A stretch of DNA of 64,000 bases from Spirochaetaceae bacterium (GTDB taxonomy: Bacteria; Spirochaetota; Spirochaetia; Treponematales; Treponemataceae): positions 1-64,000 of the forward strand of contig JAFQDD010000008.1 of NCBI GenBank assembly GCA_017416145.1. Reading direction: 5' to 3'. Below the pieces are notes generated by a model. It saw only the letters and a list, made by a program, of their open reading frames with translations. It did no database searches and was not told the origin of the DNA. The first letter of the stretch is position 1, and the number at the start of each line of letters is the position of its first letter. The translations under genes and the position numbers were made by a program. Shown in pieces: positions 8,928 to 18,269 of the stretch.

Positions 8928-10140
8928 GGTTAATGTGATTTCCTCGGTTTCTCAAATAAGTTGGAGTGTTTATATCATCCATAGGATTTTGTTGACCTGT
9001 AGAAAGTCCAGAACTTCTACTTTGTTCAAGTTCTTTAAATTCCTTTATAGAAACAAAATCACTTTTTGAGGCAGAAGTAGCAGTTTTTTGAGGAGGCACA
9101 ACAGCACTAGCTTGATTTGTTGGCTTATTTTGATAAAGCAAATCTTCGATTGTTGTAACCGAAGAAGTATCATCGCCTTCAGAAGGGAAACCTGTAGCAA
9201 TTACAGTAATCATCACTGTATCTGTCATTGTAGGGTCTACAGTTGTTCCGTGAATAATCAAAACATTTGGATCTGCTGTAGAATTGATAATATTGATAGC
9301 TTCTTCCACTTCAATAAGACTTAAATCTTCCCCACCAGTAATATTGATAAGGATATTTTTTGCACCTTCAATATGAGAATCTTCTAGAAGAGGATTATTT
9401 ATGGCGTTTGTGGCAGCATCAATAGCTTTGTTATCACCATGACCAATACCAACACCAAGAATCGCATCCCCCTTGCCTTCCATAGTTGTTTTTACATCAG
9501 CAAAGTCGATATTTACTTCACCAGGTTTTGTAATCAAATCAGAGATTCCCTGTACACCTTGACGCAAAACATCATCTGCAAGTAAAAATGCTTGTTTAAT
9601 TGGGGTACGTTTGTCTACGATTTTTAACAAATGTTGATTTGGAATCACAATTAAAGTATCAACTTCTTTGTGGAGTTTTTCGATACCAATTTCTGCAAGA
9701 GACATTTTGTTTTTGCCTTCAAAGTTGAAAGGTTTTGTAACAACACCTACAGTTAACGCACCTTGTTCTTTTGCAATTTTTGCAATAATTGGAGCAGCAC
9801 CTGTACCTGTTCCACCGCCCATTCCAGCGGTAACAAAAACCATATCAGCACCTTTTAGCACATTTGCAATAGCATCAGAATCTTCTACAGCGGCCTGTTC
9901 ACCAACTTCAGGTTTTCCACCAGCCCCTAATCCACCTGTTAATTTAGATCCAATTCCGATTTTTTCTTTTGCATTAGAGTCATTCAATGCCTGTAAATCT
10001 GTGTTTGCTACGATAAAATCTACGTTTTCAAGTCCAGCAGAAATCATTCTGTTTACAGCGTTTGAACCACCGCCACCAACACCAATTACTTTAATAATAG
10101 TTGGACTAATTGTCTTTTTTTCTACAACTGAAAATTCCAT
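8914..10140 (-). CDS. ftsZ: Cell division protein FtsZ
   Basis: Tubulin-like GTPase that forms the division ring, 408 residues. The GTP-binding region shows [15 protein letters not shown] near residues 18-32 and the tubulin signature GGGTGTG at 108-114. The C-terminus carries the conserved partner-binding peptide TPTYLRNRG, which docks FtsA. I start at the ATG at 10140, with GGAGGA about 10 bp upstream; a TTG at 10161 lies before that site. It follows ftsA by 44 bp and overlaps the xerD-like gene. The call is certain. Confidence 0.98.
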   Translation of the reverse strand: MEFSVVEKKTISPTIIKVIGVGGGGSNAVNRMISAGLENVDFIVANTDLQALNDSNAKEKIGIGSKLTGGLGAGGKPEVGEQAAVEDSDAIANVLKGADMVFVTAGMGGGTGTGAAPIIAKIAKEQGALTVGVVTKPFNFEGKNKMSLAEIGIEKLHKEVDTLIVIPNQHLLKIVDKRTPIKQAFLLADDVLRQGVQGISDLITKPGEVNIDFADVKTTMEGKGDAILGVGIGHGDNKAIDAATNAINNPLLEDSHIEGAKNILINITGGEDLSLIEVEEAINIINSTADPNVLIIHGTTVDPTMTDTVMITVIATGFPSEGDDTSSVTTIEDLLYQNKPTNQASAVVPPQKTATSASKSDFVSIKEFKELEQSRSSGLSTGQQNPMDDINTPTYLRNRGNHINLGKK

Positions 10141-10184
10141 AATATTAGTTCCTCCACCCAATTTACTAATTTATGTCAAATTTT

Positions 10185-11423
10185 TTATACAAATTCCTTA
10201 AACCATTCTTTGATGGCAGTTAAAAAGGTATTCTTCTTTTTATCACTTTCCTTTCTAGTTTGTAAAGTACCGTGACTTTTTGCATTTGCAACCACAAGAC
10301 CAACTGCAACGGCGTATTCAGGAGCTCGATATTCTTCTTGCAATCCACCAAAATTGGCAGGAATCCCGATACGAACATTTCTCGTATCAAAAACCTCTCC
10401 AGCAACTTCAACGATACCAGGAAGTAAAGCTCCGCCACCACATAATATTACATTTCCCGATAGCTTTCTATCTTTGACTGTGGCACCAATTTTATCTCTA
10501 ACCATAGTAAGAATTTCTTCTACCCGTGGTTGAATATAACTACACAAATCATGGCGAGTTATAGCTTCTGGAGGTCTTCCCCCAAGACCTGGGATAATAA
10601 CTTCTTCCACTTCATCAAGCAAAGCTTCATAACAACAACCAGAAGATTTTTTTATTCGCTCTGCACTTTCAAAACTTATACCTCGAACAACAGAAATATC
10701 ATTTGTTACAGTAGCACCGCCTAAAGGAATTGATACAGAACAAACAGGAGCTCCATCAGTAATAACCAAGGCATCAGTTGAACCACCACCAAGGTCAATA
10801 ATTATTGAACCAAGATCTCTTTCTTCTTCTGTAGTAATTGCTTCTGCTGCTGCCAAAGTTTTTAGGCGAATATCCTCCACATCAAACTTTGCTCTTTTTA
10901 TACATCGAATAAGATTTTGTATAGAAGTTACTGCAGCTGTAACAATATGAACTTCAGCTTCAAGTCGAACTCCCACATTACCTAGAGGACTTTTGATTCC
11001 TTTTTGTCCATCAATCGTATAAGTTTGTGGGATTACGTGAATAATTTGACGAGCCATATCAATTGGAACAGATTTTGCTGCTTCCAAAACCCTTTCTATA
11101 TCACGTTGTGAAATCTCTTGAGTTCCCTTTCCGTTTCCTGCAACTCCAACAACACCTGTGGAGTTCATACTACTAACTTGAGAACCACCAATAGCTGTAT
11201 ATACAGAAAGAACTTCATGCCCAGCCATCATTTCAGCAGCTTCAATAGCAGCAGTTACAGAGGACATTGCAGCTTCTAAATTTATAATTGCACCATTGCG
11301 TAAACCGTTTGAAGGTGATTTTCCAACTCCTGTTATTTGCAATTCACCATTTTCTGTGAATACGCCGATTACAGCTCTAACAGTTGATGTACCTATATCA
11401 AGCCCTACAATTGTTTCGCTCAC
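10185..11423 (-). CDS. ftsA: Cell division protein FtsA
   Basis: Actin-like ATPase that tethers FtsZ to the membrane, 412 residues. It has the phosphate-1 motif VGLDIGTSTVRAVIG near the N-terminus, IIIDLGGGSTD and the adenosine motif ILCGGGALLPGI. The C-terminal amphipathic helix FLTAIKEWFKEFV is the membrane-targeting sequence. The start is GTG at 11423 with GGAGGA about 9 bp upstream. It sits between ftsQ and ftsZ as in most bacteria. Confidence 0.97.
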   Translation of the reverse strand: MSETIVGLDIGTSTVRAVIGVFTENGELQITGVGKSPSNGLRNGAIINLEAAMSSVTAAIEAAEMMAGHEVLSVYTAIGGSQVSSMNSTGVVGVAGNGKGTQEISQRDIERVLEAAKSVPIDMARQIIHVIPQTYTIDGQKGIKSPLGNVGVRLEAEVHIVTAAVTSIQNLIRCIKRAKFDVEDIRLKTLAAAEAITTEEERDLGSIIIDLGGGSTDALVITDGAPVCSVSIPLGGATVTNDISVVRGISFESAERIKKSSGCCYEALLDEVEEVIIPGLGGRPPEAITRHDLCSYIQPRVEEILTMVRDKIGATVKDRKLSGNVILCGGGALLPGIVEVAGEVFDTRNVRIGIPANFGGLQEEYRAPEYAVAVGLVVANAKSHGTLQTRKESDKKKNTFLTAIKEWFKEFV

Positions 11424-11488
11424 TTATAAATCCTCCAAAAAAACTACTAATAACTATAAATTACAAAAAATCGCCAACAAAATCAACC

Positions 11489-12292
11489 TTATGATTTTTT
11501 ATATGAAATTGTACCGTATCTCATATCAACCTCTGTTACATCAGGATCTACGGATTCAATCACATCTAAAACAACCATCATATATTGCAAAGTTTCTTCA
11601 CCAAAAGATCTATCCACTAAAAACTTTGTATGACTTTGTAGAGGATAAAGCATCAATTCATATCCATCATAATCTGTTGGAACAACTCTAATTTCTGATA
11701 AAGCAGCAAAATAGGCTGGATTTATTTCCCAAATTTCTTCAACTTGTTCCAATAAAGTACGATATTTTGCAGGAATTCTCATTCCCTCTGAAACTGTAGC
11801 AAGTTCAATACCAGTAATTAAAGGCATTGAAGTAGATGGCATTTTGTTGCCAACAGAAAAAATTACACCATTTTTATCAATCTGAATTGGAACAGTTTTT
11901 CCATCAATATTTACAAGAGAACAACAAACTGGAGTTCTCTCATTGATTTTCACTAATATTTGGTCTGGAAATTTCTTTTCAACGGAAACAGTCTCAATAG
12001 CAGCATTACTTGCCAATTTTGAAGCGAATCCAGCTGTATCAAAACCCATCCAAGAAACTGAACCTGTTATTCCACCTTCTAGTAGCAAATCCTCTGCTTG
12101 AAGAGATGACAATCCAGAAAAAGTAATTTTTGCAGTAGATAAACAAGGCATAACTACAGTATATATTATAGCCTCAACAACCAAAAAAACAGACAAAACA
12201 ATAACTAAAATCTTTAAAATTTTTGCTTTATTGTCATTTTTTTCAGTTGTATAATAATTCTCCATACCTGAATAAATATAACTATCACTCAT
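11489..12292 (-). CDS. ftsQ: Cell division protein FtsQ/DivIB
   Basis: Bitopic division protein of 267 residues. A short cytoplasmic tail (about 25 residues) is followed by one membrane helix (ILKILVIVLSVFLVVEAIIYTV) and a periplasmic POTRA region (AKITFSGLSSLQAEDLL...), then the FtsQ beta domain. The family links FtsB/FtsL with the septal synthase. It overlaps ftsW by 8 bp, so translation is likely coupled. Similarity is visible mostly in the POTRA segment and in gene order. Confidence 0.85.
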   Translation of the reverse strand: MSDSYIYSGMENYYTTEKNDNKAKILKILVIVLSVFLVVEAIIYTVVMPCLSTAKITFSGLSSLQAEDLLLEGGITGSVSWMGFDTAGFASKLASNAAIETVSVEKKFPDQILVKINERTPVCCSLVNIDGKTVPIQIDKNGVIFSVGNKMPSTSMPLITGIELATVSEGMRIPAKYRTLLEQVEEIWEINPAYFAALSEIRVVPTDYDGYELMLYPLQSHTKFLVDRSFGEETLQYMMVVLDVIESVDPDVTEVDMRYGTISYKKS

Positions 12293-13430
12293 ATATCATC
12301 TCCGAAGCATTTTCGTATTTTGAAATATTAATTATTATTCCACAAGTAATTAAAGTCATAAGCATAGATGAACCACCATGGGAGAAAAATGGAAGTGGGA
12401 TACCTGTTGAAGGCAAAGCTCCACAAACAACTCCACAATTCATTAGAGATTGAATAACAATGATTGTTCCACAACCAAAAGCTAACAAACTTCTAAAAAA
12501 ATCATCACAACTTATGGCAATTTTGTAAACTTTATAGGCGAAATAACCTAATAAAGCAAAATATCCTATGATTCCAATAAATCCCATAGCTTCTGCCCAC
12601 CCTGCAAATACAAAGTCAGCGTGAACTTCTGGAATAGATTTTATTTTCTCAAGACCAGTTCCCATACCCTGCCCCCAAAAACCTCCAGCACTAATTGCAA
12701 GTTTTGAAGCATTAACTTGGTAGTTAATTCCTTGAATATCAAACTCAGGTCTTAAAAAGGCAATCAATCTTTCAACCCGATATGTTTTCAAAAAAATGAA
12801 TATAATTGCGACTGGCACAGAAAATACCAAGAACACACCAAACCATTTAAATGAAACACCAGCAATAAAAAAGATTAGTAAGCCTAATCCTAGAATAATC
12901 ATAGATGTTGCATAGTCATTTTGTTTGATAATAATAAAAATAAAAGCGAATAAAACCACTAAAGCTTGACTTATGCAAGTTGCAGCATCATTGATTCTAT
13001 CCTTTTTTTTATCAAACAAGTTGGCTAAAAAAAACACAAGTACAACTTTTGCCACTTCTGAAGGCTGAAAAGTGTGAGAAAAGATTTTTATCCATCTTTT
13101 TCCACCATTTTTCTCAAAGCCGATTACTGGCAAAAAAGGTAACAAATTTAAAACGATAGTTACAAGCAAAATCATCAAGGTAAATTTTCTTACCATATCA
13201 AGATTTATACAACTCATAACCATCATACAAATCAATCCCAAAACAACAGAAAACATTTGTTGCTTTAAGAAGTGAGTAGCTCCAGAATGAACCCGAAGTC
13301 CATAATCAGAAGAAGTAAAATACAAGGTAACAAGTCCAAATCCCAACAACAAAATAATTGAGATTACCAACCCTGTATCAGTCTTTTTTGAATTTACAGG
13401 ACGTTCCACCACAAAGTGATTAAATTTCAT
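12285..13430 (-). CDS. ftsW: Septal peptidoglycan polymerase FtsW (SEDS family)
   Basis: Polytopic membrane protein of 381 residues with about ten helices. SEDS landmarks are present: GKRWIKIFSHTFQPSEVAK in the middle, GQGMGTGLEKIKSIPEVHADFVFA, and the C-terminal STGIPLPFFSHGGSSM. These proteins polymerise glycan strands from lipid II. It overlaps murF by 11 bp and ftsQ by 8 bp. Position among ftsQAZ indicates FtsW, not RodA. No ftsI-type transpeptidase gene lies in this cluster. Confidence 0.93.
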   Translation of the reverse strand: MKFNHFVVERPVNSKKTDTGLVISIILLLGFGLVTLYFTSSDYGLRVHSGATHFLKQQMFSVVLGLICMMVMSCINLDMVRKFTLMILLVTIVLNLLPFLPVIGFEKNGGKRWIKIFSHTFQPSEVAKVVLVFFLANLFDKKKDRINDAATCISQALVVLFAFIFIIIKQNDYATSMIILGLGLLIFFIAGVSFKWFGVFLVFSVPVAIIFIFLKTYRVERLIAFLRPEFDIQGINYQVNASKLAISAGGFWGQGMGTGLEKIKSIPEVHADFVFAGWAEAMGFIGIIGYFALLGYFAYKVYKIAISCDDFFRSLLAFGCGTIIVIQSLMNCGVVCGALPSTGIPLPFFSHGGSSMLMTLITCGIIINISKYENASEMIYE

Positions 13431-14871
13431 TTTTAACCACCTTAGCAGCTAGTTTATCCGCAATTCTTTCTAATTTTATGCCCCGAGACCCTTTAAAAAA
13501 GAATAAATCCCCAGATTTTGCACATTTTTCTAACTTTTCAGTTAATTCAAAAACGCTTCCATCATCATAGGATTCAAGACTTTCTAATTCTACCAAAAGA
13601 TTTTTGGCATTTTTTATTTCTTTAGCAATAAAATAACCATAACTCATTTCTTTTCCAACAAAAATAATTTTGTCAATATTTTGATTTACAGCTATTTCCC
13701 CAATTTTTTCATGTAAAGCTTTGGAATCAGAACCAAGTTCTAGCATATCTCCAAGAACAAAAGTTTTTTTTCCAGAAACTTCTAGTTTTCCATAAAAATC
13801 AATAGCAGCAGCCATTGAATCAAAATTTGCGTTGTAGCAATCTTTTACAACTGTAAAATCTCCTTGGATAATGTTACTTCTGTCTCCAAGAGGTTTCACT
13901 TTTTCAATTCCAGTTTTTATTTCATTTGCAGAAAGTCCCAATTTTTCACCGAGGAAAACTGCACTTAAAGCATTTGAAAAATTATATTTTCCAGCTAAAG
14001 CCAAGTTAATATTTACATTTTCATAATTAAAAGATGTTCCTAAAAGTCCCAAATCCTCTACAGAGGAAATTTTTGATGAAGATTTTTCACCGTATGTAAA
14101 AATTTTACCTTTTTGGACATCTTGCAAAAAACTTGCATATTCATCATCTTCTGGTACAAAACCTACAGATTCATCGTTAAAATTGTAAAAAATATTTTTT
14201 TTCTCTTTAGCGATATTATCCTTTGTGCCGAGAATACCAATGTGGGCAGTTCCAATATTTGTGATAATTGCAAAATTTGGAAAAAGAACGTTAGCAAGTT
14301 CTTTTATTTCATCCACTCGGTTCATTCCAAGTTCAAAAACTCCGATTTCGTGTTCCTTTCTGATATTAAAAACAGACAAAGGAAGTCCTGTTTCTGAGTT
14401 AAAATTACCTTCGGTTTTTATCACATTATATTTTGTTTCCAAAACGCTAGAAACCAATTCTTTAGTGGTTGTCTTTCCGTTAGAACCTGTAATTCCAACC
14501 TTTATCAATTTTGGAAATTTTTTCACATAAAATGCAGCGGCTGCTTGTAAAGCGTATAAAGTATTTTCTACTGTGATAACAGTTGCTTTATTTTCCACTA
14601 AATGGGAATATTTAGCCTTATCTAAAGACCAAACTTTTTCATCTGCCACAATTACAGAAGCACCATTTTCGATGGCTTTTCCTATAAATGTGTGACCGTC
14701 TTGAAATTCTCCAAGTAAAGGGAAAAATGCTCCATTAGACTTCACATTTCGGCTATCAGTTGCCACCGAAAAGACACCTATACAATCTTCTTGTGGTGCA
14801 TAAGCAACTTTTGCCTTTGTTGAGAAAATCAATTCATCTAATGTTAGAAGCAACGCTTCATTTTTATTCAT
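13420..14871 (-). CDS. murF: UDP-MurNAc-tripeptide-D-Ala-D-Ala ligase
   Basis: Mur ligase of 483 residues that adds D-Ala-D-Ala to the UDP-MurNAc-tripeptide. The ATP loop is GITGSNGKTTTKE, the central domain has TEGNFNSETGLPLS and ELGMNRVDEIKELA, and the C-terminal domain has DCYNANFDSMAAAI and FVLGDMLELG. Other mur genes (murC, D, E, G, mraY) are absent from the cluster, so this is a reduced dcw arrangement. It overlaps ftsW and lies 4 bp after ftsL. Confidence 0.95.
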   Translation of the reverse strand: MNKNEALLLTLDELIFSTKAKVAYAPQEDCIGVFSVATDSRNVKSNGAFFPLLGEFQDGHTFIGKAIENGASVIVADEKVWSLDKAKYSHLVENKATVITVENTLYALQAAAAFYVKKFPKLIKVGITGSNGKTTTKELVSSVLETKYNVIKTEGNFNSETGLPLSVFNIRKEHEIGVFELGMNRVDEIKELANVLFPNFAIITNIGTAHIGILGTKDNIAKEKKNIFYNFNDESVGFVPEDDEYASFLQDVQKGKIFTYGEKSSSKISSVEDLGLLGTSFNYENVNINLALAGKYNFSNALSAVFLGEKLGLSANEIKTGIEKVKPLGDRSNIIQGDFTVVKDCYNANFDSMAAAIDFYGKLEVSGKKTFVLGDMLELGSDSKALHEKIGEIAVNQNIDKIIFVGKEMSYGYFIAKEIKNAKNLLVELESLESYDDGSVFELTEKLEKCAKSGDLFFFKGSRGIKLERIADKLAAKVVKNEI

Positions 14872-14875
14872 TTTT

Positions 14876-15169
14876 TTATTTTTTTCCTACTTCAACTCGC
14901 ACAATTTCATCACTTTCTGCAAGACGCATTCCGTATTCAGAAACTGCAATTTTTTCGATTCGCTCAGAACTTGATAACATCCCAATTTCGCTAACAAGTT
15001 TTTTATTTTCTTCAATCAATTGATATTGAGTCTGTTCCAATTCAGAAACTTCTTTTTCTAAAGACGCATATCTTTGAGTTTCTAAATTTGCCAAAGCCAA
15101 CAAAACTGGAATACTTGCAGCCAATATCAAAGTTCCAAAGTTTTTTACAAATCCTGACTTTTTTTTCAT
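14876..15169 (-). CDS. ftsL: FtsL/DivIC-like septum protein
   Basis: Small bitopic protein of 97 residues: a basic N-terminus, one membrane helix (TLILAASIPVLLALANL), and a periplasmic coiled coil (SLEKEVSELEQTQYQLIEE) with a short tail. This architecture and its position between rsmH and murF match FtsL, which joins FtsQ and FtsB to activate the septal synthase. Sequence identity in this family is always low, so size and order carry the call. A GGAGTAGAAGT ribosome site precedes the ATG. Confidence 0.8.
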   Translation of the reverse strand: MKKKSGFVKNFGTLILAASIPVLLALANLETQRYASLEKEVSELEQTQYQLIEENKKLVSEIGMLSSSERIEKIAVSEYGMRLAESDEIVRVEVGKK

Positions 15170-15193
15170 ACTTCTACTCCAATAACAAAATAG

Positions 15194-16138
15194 TTAAAGT
15201 TTTCGCAAAACTCTAAGTTTTGCACTTCTAGAAGGAGAATTTTCAGCAACTTCACTGTCGCTTGGTCCCACAGGCTTTCGTAAAATCAATTCAGCCTTAG
15301 GTTTTCCCCCACAATTACATATCGGTTGTTCTGGAGGGCAAGTACACTTTTTTGCCCAATCCTTAAACATATTTTTAACTATCCTGTCTTCAAGCGAGTG
15401 AAAAGTAATTACACCCAATTTTCCACCAGGTTTAAGATTTTTAAATGCATTTTCCAAAGCCAAAGGCAATCGGTCTAACTCACCATTTACAGCAATTCTA
15501 AAAGCTTGAAAACTCTTTGTTGCTGGGTGAATATTTCCGTGGCGATATTGAGCTGGAACTGCACCGTAAATTATGTCTGCAAGAACTTTAGAAGAAGCAA
15601 TTTTGCTCATTTTTCTGTGTTCCACAATGGCACGAGCAATTCTTCTGCTATAACGCTCTTCCCCATAATTAAAGATGATATTTGCAAGTTCTTCTTCTCG
15701 CTTTGTGTTTACCAAAGTTTCAACAGATTCCCCTGCATTTGGATTAAGCCGCATATCAAGAGGCTCATCATACCTAAATGAAAATCCCCGACCACTTCTT
15801 TCGTAGTGAAAAACCGAAATTCCTAAATCAAAAAGAATTAAGTCCGGTTTTGGTAGATTTTCAGGATAATTTGCATAGAAATCGTTGAACCAGCCTGAAT
15901 AAAAATTCATCCGATTTCCAAAAGGAGCTAACCTTTCTTTCGCTCGAGCCTGAATTTTACAGTCTGCGTCCAATCCGATTATCCGCAAATTTTCAAAACT
16001 ACTTAAAAACGCTTCGGAATGTCCACCTTCTCCCAAAGTTGAGTCAACCATAAAACAATTTTTTTCAAATGGTTCACCAACAGGAGAAAGATATTTTAGT
16101 GTTTCTTGTAATAAAACTGGTGTATGGATAATTTCCAT
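15194..16138 (-). CDS. rsmH: 16S rRNA (cytosine1402-N4)-methyltransferase RsmH
   Basis: SAM-dependent methyltransferase (MraW) of 314 residues that modifies C1402 in the ribosomal P site. Visible motifs are HTPVLLQETLKYL at the start, VDSTLGEGGHSEAFL (SAM site), FDLGISVFHYERSGRGFSF and GVITFHSLEDRIVK. A CTCPPEQPICNCGG cysteine pair occurs near the C-terminus, as in many RsmH proteins. It follows mraZ by 15 bp, as nearly everywhere in bacteria. Confidence 0.97.
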   Translation of the reverse strand: MEIIHTPVLLQETLKYLSPVGEPFEKNCFMVDSTLGEGGHSEAFLSSFENLRIIGLDADCKIQARAKERLAPFGNRMNFYSGWFNDFYANYPENLPKPDLILFDLGISVFHYERSGRGFSFRYDEPLDMRLNPNAGESVETLVNTKREEELANIIFNYGEERYSRRIARAIVEHRKMSKIASSKVLADIIYGAVPAQYRHGNIHPATKSFQAFRIAVNGELDRLPLALENAFKNLKPGGKLGVITFHSLEDRIVKNMFKDWAKKCTCPPEQPICNCGGKPKAELILRKPVGPSDSEVAENSPSRSAKLRVLRKL

Positions 16139-16153
16139 AAATTAGACACCCCG

Positions 16154-16597
16154 CTAAAAACATATATCTCGAAGACCTTCCGTAGCCTCAAGGAATGATT
16201 CTTCACTTTGTTCAAGATATTCCTTATAACGAGCTGAATCCCATAGTTCTATGTATTTATTGATACCTAAAACTACACAATCCTTAGAAAGTCCCGCATA
16301 TTCACGTAAACTTTGGGGAATAGAAAGGCGACCTGACTTATCAAACTCAACTTCCTGAGCCGGAGCAACCAAACGTCTCACAACAAGACGAGCTTTTGGA
16401 TCAAAAGGTGAAGCAGATTCCATCAGTTTGGATGATAAATTTTTCCACTCTTCTGGAGTATAAAGCCATAAACAGCGGTCTAAAGCTTGGGTGATAATGA
16501 GAACATTGCCTGTAATTTCTTGACGAAGTCTTGAAGGAAAAAGGATTCTACCCTTCTCATCCAAAGTGTTTCGATATTCACCAGTTAATAATTCCAT
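16154..16597 (-). CDS. mraZ: Transcriptional regulator MraZ
   Basis: AbrB-like DNA-binding protein with two swapped-hairpin halves, 147 residues from the ATG at 16597. The first half is GEYRNTLDEKGRILFPSRLR and the second VEFDKSGRLSIPQSLREY. MraZ represses its own division operon in E. coli. The frame also opens at a GTG at 16612 with GGAG 4 bp upstream, so the start is uncertain; the ATG matches the usual family N-terminus better. Four TGG boxes with 10-bp spacing run right up to this ATG. Confidence 0.93.
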   Translation of the reverse strand: MELLTGEYRNTLDEKGRILFPSRLRQEITGNVLIITQALDRCLWLYTPEEWKNLSSKLMESASPFDPKARLVVRRLVAPAQEVEFDKSGRLSIPQSLREYAGLSKDCVVLGINKYIELWDSARYKEYLEQSEESFLEATEGLRDICF

Positions 16598-16631
16598 ACC
16601 ACTATTTACCACTAATCTCCACTAATTCCCA
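16598..16631 (-). promoter_or_regulatory. MraZ operator array (four TGG boxes)
   Basis: Read on the minus strand, TGGG, TGGA, TGGT and TGGT begin exactly every 10 bp at 16631, 16621, 16611 and 16601, and the last one abuts the mraZ ATG. Intervening bases are similar (AATTAG, GATTAG, AAATAG). E. coli MraZ is known to bind TGGGN repeats separated by 5 bp upstream of mraZ, which gives the same 10-bp period. That this is the autoregulatory site is an inference. Confidence 0.75.
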
Positions 16632-16641
16632 CCTATTTACT

Positions 16642-16669
16642 ATTTTATCAACAAATTTATGAATGTCAA
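16642..16669 (-). promoter_or_regulatory. Promoter of the division cluster
   Basis: On the minus strand TTGACA (16669-16664) and TAAAAT (16647-16642) are separated by 16 bp. Expected transcription starts near 16635, just upstream of the MraZ boxes, so bound MraZ would block initiation or early elongation. Confidence 0.65.
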
Positions 16670-16708
16670 TTGAAAATCCTCCCACTTTTTCGAAAACTGA
16701 AAAGTATC

Positions 16709-16737
16709 TTTACTTTTTACTATCACACTTGTATAGT
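16709..16737 (+). promoter_or_regulatory. Promoter of the 16750 gene
   Basis: TTTACT (16709-16714) and TATAGT (16732-16737) are 17 bp apart. The ATG is only 13 bp past the -10 box, so the transcript would have almost no leader. Confidence 0.5.
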
Positions 16738-16749
16738 AAGAAGTAAACT

Positions 16750-17466
16750 ATGATAAACACCTACAACGAAACAGATTTACACAAATTTTTCAAAGAGAAA
16801 TACGCAACGGAAAATCAGGGATTTACTGAAGTAAAAGTAAAAAACTATATTTGTGACATTTTCACAGAAGATTCTTCCATAATCGAAATACAAACCGGTT
16901 CTTTGTACAAATTAGTTCCAAAAGTTCAAGATTTAAGTCCTGATTATAAAATTAAAATTGTTTTTCCCTTTCCTTTTGAAAAATACATAGAAAACTATTC
17001 TGAAACTGGAGAATTATTAAGCTGTAAAAGAAGTCCAAAAAAGAACAGATGGATAAATATTTTTACAGAGCTTTTTGGAATTCTTCCGCTAATTTTAGAA
17101 AAGAAAGCTATTTTGGAAATAGTAGCGATTTCTATCAGCGAAAAAAGAATAAAAACAGAAAATCCAGTTCAAACAAAAAACAAAAGTAGAAGATTTTTAA
17201 AAAATTGGTACAAAACAGGAAAATCTCTAAACCAAATAATTGAAACAAAATGCTTTTCAGAAAAAACAGATTTTATCCAAATATTAAAAGAAGAATTTTC
17301 TACAAACAAAATTGATATGAATAATTTTACAGCCACTGATTTGAAAAAATATTTTACGAAAAGAAAATTGTATTTGGTGATTTCTTTATTAAATAAAAAC
17401 GGAATAATTGAATTTACAAAAACTGAAAAAAATAAGCGATATTACAAACTTTGTGAAACAAATTAG
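16750..17466 (+). CDS. Uncharacterised PD-(D/E)xK-like protein with winged-helix tail
   Basis: Protein of 238 residues without a recognised named function. Residues E27, D36 and the E46-I-Q48 motif (CDIF then IIEIQT) resemble the D...ExK/Q core of restriction-endonuclease-fold proteins. The section after it (KLVPKVQDL, IKIVFPFPFEKY, RSPKK, FTELFGILPLI) matches my memory of a family of short bacterial proteins with an EIQT core. Residues 190-236 (FTATDLKKYF...LVISLLNKNGIIEF) look like a winged helix. It is transcribed divergently from mraZ with almost no leader. Nuclease activity and DNA binding are inferences. Confidence 0.6.
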   Translation: MINTYNETDLHKFFKEKYATENQGFTEVKVKNYICDIFTEDSSIIEIQTGSLYKLVPKVQDLSPDYKIKIVFPFPFEKYIENYSETGELLSCKRSPKKNRWINIFTELFGILPLILEKKAILEIVAISISEKRIKTENPVQTKNKSRRFLKNWYKTGKSLNQIIETKCFSEKTDFIQILKEEFSTNKIDMNNFTATDLKKYFTKRKLYLVISLLNKNGIIEFTKTEKNKRYYKLCETN

Positions 17467-17470
17467 AGAC

Positions 17471-17508
17471 AAAAAAAAGCTACCAAGAAGTAAATTCTCA
17501 GTAGCTTT
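17471..17508 (-). terminator. Terminator of the flaA operon
   Basis: AAAGCTAC and GTAGCTTT form an 8-bp stem. On the minus strand it is followed by eight T residues (the A run at 17471-17478). It lies 18 bp after the flaA stop and between convergent genes, so it may also serve the plus strand weakly. Confidence 0.8.
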
Positions 17509-17525
17509 CATAAACTTATTTACGA

Positions 17526-18269
17526 TTACCAGTTATCACTGATATCATCTGGATCACTATTTTCCATGTCGTACAAGTCTGTTACAGCACGTAAGTCATC
17601 CATATACATATAATATTGACCAAATGCGTATTCTGGATCACAGTCTACACGGAATCCAACAATGCGAAGTCCAGGTCTATCTCCCCAGAATGCACTTTGT
17701 TGAACGATACCACGCTTTCCATCTGGTGATGGTGGAATTGCAACTGTCAATTTCTTCCAACCAGAGAAAGCCAAACTTCCCATATATACTTCAAAATTGT
17801 TTCCAAAATAATCTTGTACTAATAGAGTTAATTTGTGAGATTGATTACGACCTGCAACCCAAACAGAAACAGTTTTTGTTACACCTTCGATTGGAATTGG
17901 TCGTGCAGCAGTGATATAAAATGTATTGATACCACGGCGGAAAAATTCAACTTTTACACCGTATACAGTATCATTTTCTGCATCAGCTACTTCTGCTGGT
18001 AGTTTGATTTGTTCTTGTTTTGCTTCTGCATCAAGATTTGAATATGGACCACCATCAAATAAACGACCACTAATAACTCCAACATCTGGAGAAATACGAC
18101 AATTCCATGCACCTTCTCTTTCAAATAAGTCAAGAGAGATTTCACGTAAAGCTTGTGCTGCTGAATCAGCTCCAACAACTGATGGATCAGGTTCTGTTAG
18201 AGAAGAGTTCTGTGCAAACACAGAAACTGCTAAAAATAATACACATAATAAAGCAACTAATTTTTTCAT
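17526..18269 (-). CDS. flaA: Flagellar filament outer-layer protein FlaA family (second of pair)
   Basis: Periplasmic flagellar sheath protein, 247 residues. It has a clear signal peptide (LVALLCVLFLAVSVFAQ) and the FlaA pattern: GRNQSHKLTLLVQDYFGN, LAFSGWKKLTVAIPP, LRIVGFRVDCDPE and YMYMDDLRAVTDLY. FlaA proteins coat or bind the FlaB core of spirochaete periplasmic flagella. It overlaps the upstream paralogue by 4 bp (ATGA) and ends at a strong terminator. The C-terminus is acidic (MENSDPDDISDNW). Assignment to a numbered FlaA paralogue is not possible from sequence alone. Confidence 0.9.
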   Translation of the reverse strand: MKKLVALLCVLFLAVSVFAQNSSLTEPDPSVVGADSAAQALREISLDLFEREGAWNCRISPDVGVISGRLFDGGPYSNLDAEAKQEQIKLPAEVADAENDTVYGVKVEFFRRGINTFYITAARPIPIEGVTKTVSVWVAGRNQSHKLTLLVQDYFGNNFEVYMGSLAFSGWKKLTVAIPPSPDGKRGIVQQSAFWGDRPGLRIVGFRVDCDPEYAFGQYYMYMDDLRAVTDLYDMENSDPDDISDNW

